From an uncultured Collinsella sp. (GTDB taxonomy: Bacteria > Actinomycetota > Coriobacteriia > Coriobacteriales > Coriobacteriaceae): a stretch of 14,871 nt of DNA. Positions within the stretch are counted from its first letter, which is position 1; every line of letters starts with the position of its first letter. The stretch is taken from the NCBI GenBank assembly GCA_902478705.1, contig CABSMB010000010.1:1-14871 (forward strand). The letters run 5' to 3'. The translations under genes were made by a program, and so were the position numbers. The notes below the pieces were generated by a model. That model saw only the letters and a program-made list of their open reading frames with translations. It was not told the origin of the DNA and did not search any database. Positions 14,239 to 14,871 of this stretch are shown piece after piece.

Positions 14239-14281
14239 CTCAAAGAACTCAAGGATGCTCAAAAAGCTCAAAGATACTCAA
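14239..14281. repeat. Five phased CTCAA direct repeats
   Basis: CTCAA occurs at 14239, 14248, 14258, 14267 and 14277, spaced 9, 10, 9 and 10 bases. Most copies extend to CTCAAAGA or similar. They lie 56-98 bases before the final gene, just upstream of an AT-rich stretch with possible -10 sequences (CATAAT 14303-14308, TTATAT 14313-14318). The spacing, close to one DNA turn, suggests a cooperative protein-binding site. Confidence 0.6.
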
Positions 14282-14336
14282 ATAAATTATAGATAGTAGG
14301 GGCATAATTAAGTTATATGAGTTAAAGGGAGGCTTT

Positions 14337-14871
14337 ATGGCGGCACCGACGGCGTACAGGCAGGCAAATCCATTCACGCCGATGTTCGGACGTGTACCGG
14401 CGTATATGGCCGGCCGTGAGCAAATCATCGATGATATGGTGCTGGCGTTTGAAAATGACGACTCCGATCCCAATCTTTGCTCGGTTTTCTATGGTGCGCG
14501 TGGTACAGGTAAAACGGCGCTTTTGGCATATCTGTCGTACCGCGCCCAGCAAGAGGGCTGGATTACGGCGAATGTGACGGCCTCGGAGGGGATGCTCGAA
14601 GACATTTTGCAGCGCCTCAACGAATCAGCCGCCCATCTGATCGAAAAGCCCGCTTCTAGGCGTGTGAACAGTGTCGGCATTGCCCCCGTAGGAAGCATGA
14701 GCTGGGAAAACATCGATGTTGAATTTGAGGGCGCTAACTGGCGTACTAAGATGAACGCTTTGTTTGCTCAGCTTGAAGCGACTGACACCGGGGTGCTTAT
14801 CGCCGTTGACGAAGTGGATGCATCGTTTGCGCAAATGACGGAGCTTGTTACTACCTACCCGCACTTTGTAA
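14337..14871 (+). CDS. ATP-binding AAA-type protein, N-terminal part (runs off window)
   Basis: An open frame with 178 codons inside the window and no stop before the edge. NPFTPMFGRVPAYMAGREQI (11-30) leads into Walker A GARGTGKT (53-60) and Walker B GVLIAVDEVD (152-161). This is the pattern of AAA ATP-binding proteins of the ORC/CDC6-like or AAA_16 group common in actinobacteria, often annotated only as ATP-binding protein. The function is unknown. ATG 14337 follows AAAGGGAGG by four bases. Codon use is looser than in the neighbours (AGG, GGA, GTA, ACA, CAA and CTT appear) and the leader is AT-rich, hinting at low expression or recent arrival. Confidence 0.8.
   Translation, partial: MAAPTAYRQANPFTPMFGRVPAYMAGREQIIDDMVLAFENDDSDPNLCSVFYGARGTGKTALLAYLSYRAQQEGWITANVTASEGMLEDILQRLNESAAHLIEKPASRRVNSVGIAPVGSMSWENIDVEFEGANWRTKMNALFAQLEATDTGVLIAVDEVDASFAQMTELVTTYPHFV

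Overview
The window looks like a piece of chromosome from a Coriobacteriia gut actinobacterium, most likely Collinsella or a close relative. The basis is the GC-rich coding sequence with strong G/C third-position bias, a Bacillus-type Fe-S PurF, a class B sortase, a Tat-type lipoprotein signal, and protein wording I recognise from that group. This assignment is from pattern memory, not from a search.

Layout. Positions 1-369 hold no firm gene: a possible C-terminal scrap of an upstream gene, then two long perfect inverted repeats and the purE promoter region. Positions 370-2324 are a probable three-gene operon on the + strand: purE, a class B sortase, and a small MoaE-like protein. It ends at a strong bidirectional terminator (2355-2393), which also serves the convergent gene at 2415-3641, a CmpB-type membrane protein with its own good promoter. 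Positions 3927-7548 carry purF, purM and purN, with purM and purN overlapping, followed by a classic terminator. Then come a lone PTS EIIA gene (7702-8166), a membrane-anchored parvulin-type foldase (8354-9577), and a GatB/YqeY protein (9632-10075) with a terminator. Positions 10319-13348 are a complete polar amino acid ABC importer in the order ATPase, binding protein, permease, permease. A cytidylate-kinase-like gene (13522-14145) follows. The last gene, an ATP-binding AAA-type protein starting at 14337, runs off the end of the window.

How the genes fit together. PurE, PurF, PurM and PurN are four steps of de novo IMP synthesis. The cluster is interrupted by envelope genes (sortase, CmpB-like) and a MoaE-like orphan. 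PurK, PurD, PurL and the other pathway enzymes are not in the window. The ABC importer probably brings in glutamate, glutamine or a related amino acid; glutamine is the nitrogen donor for PurF, but any functional coupling is inference.

The most unusual content is between the genes. At least seven short hairpins, all intergenic, have stems made of different sequence words but carry a GGGAC(A) motif in the loop or at its junction with the stem. They occur singly, in a tandem cluster (8177-8286), as a head-to-head pair (10144-10214), and on both sides of the cytidylate-kinase-like gene (13476-13504 and 14152-14195). Separately there are a palindrome of about 105 bp directly after the second permease, a 28-bp-arm inverted repeat before purE, a 50-bp imperfect palindrome before the EIIA gene, and five phased CTCAA repeats before the final gene. 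I see no tRNA, rRNA, CRISPR array or intact transposase.
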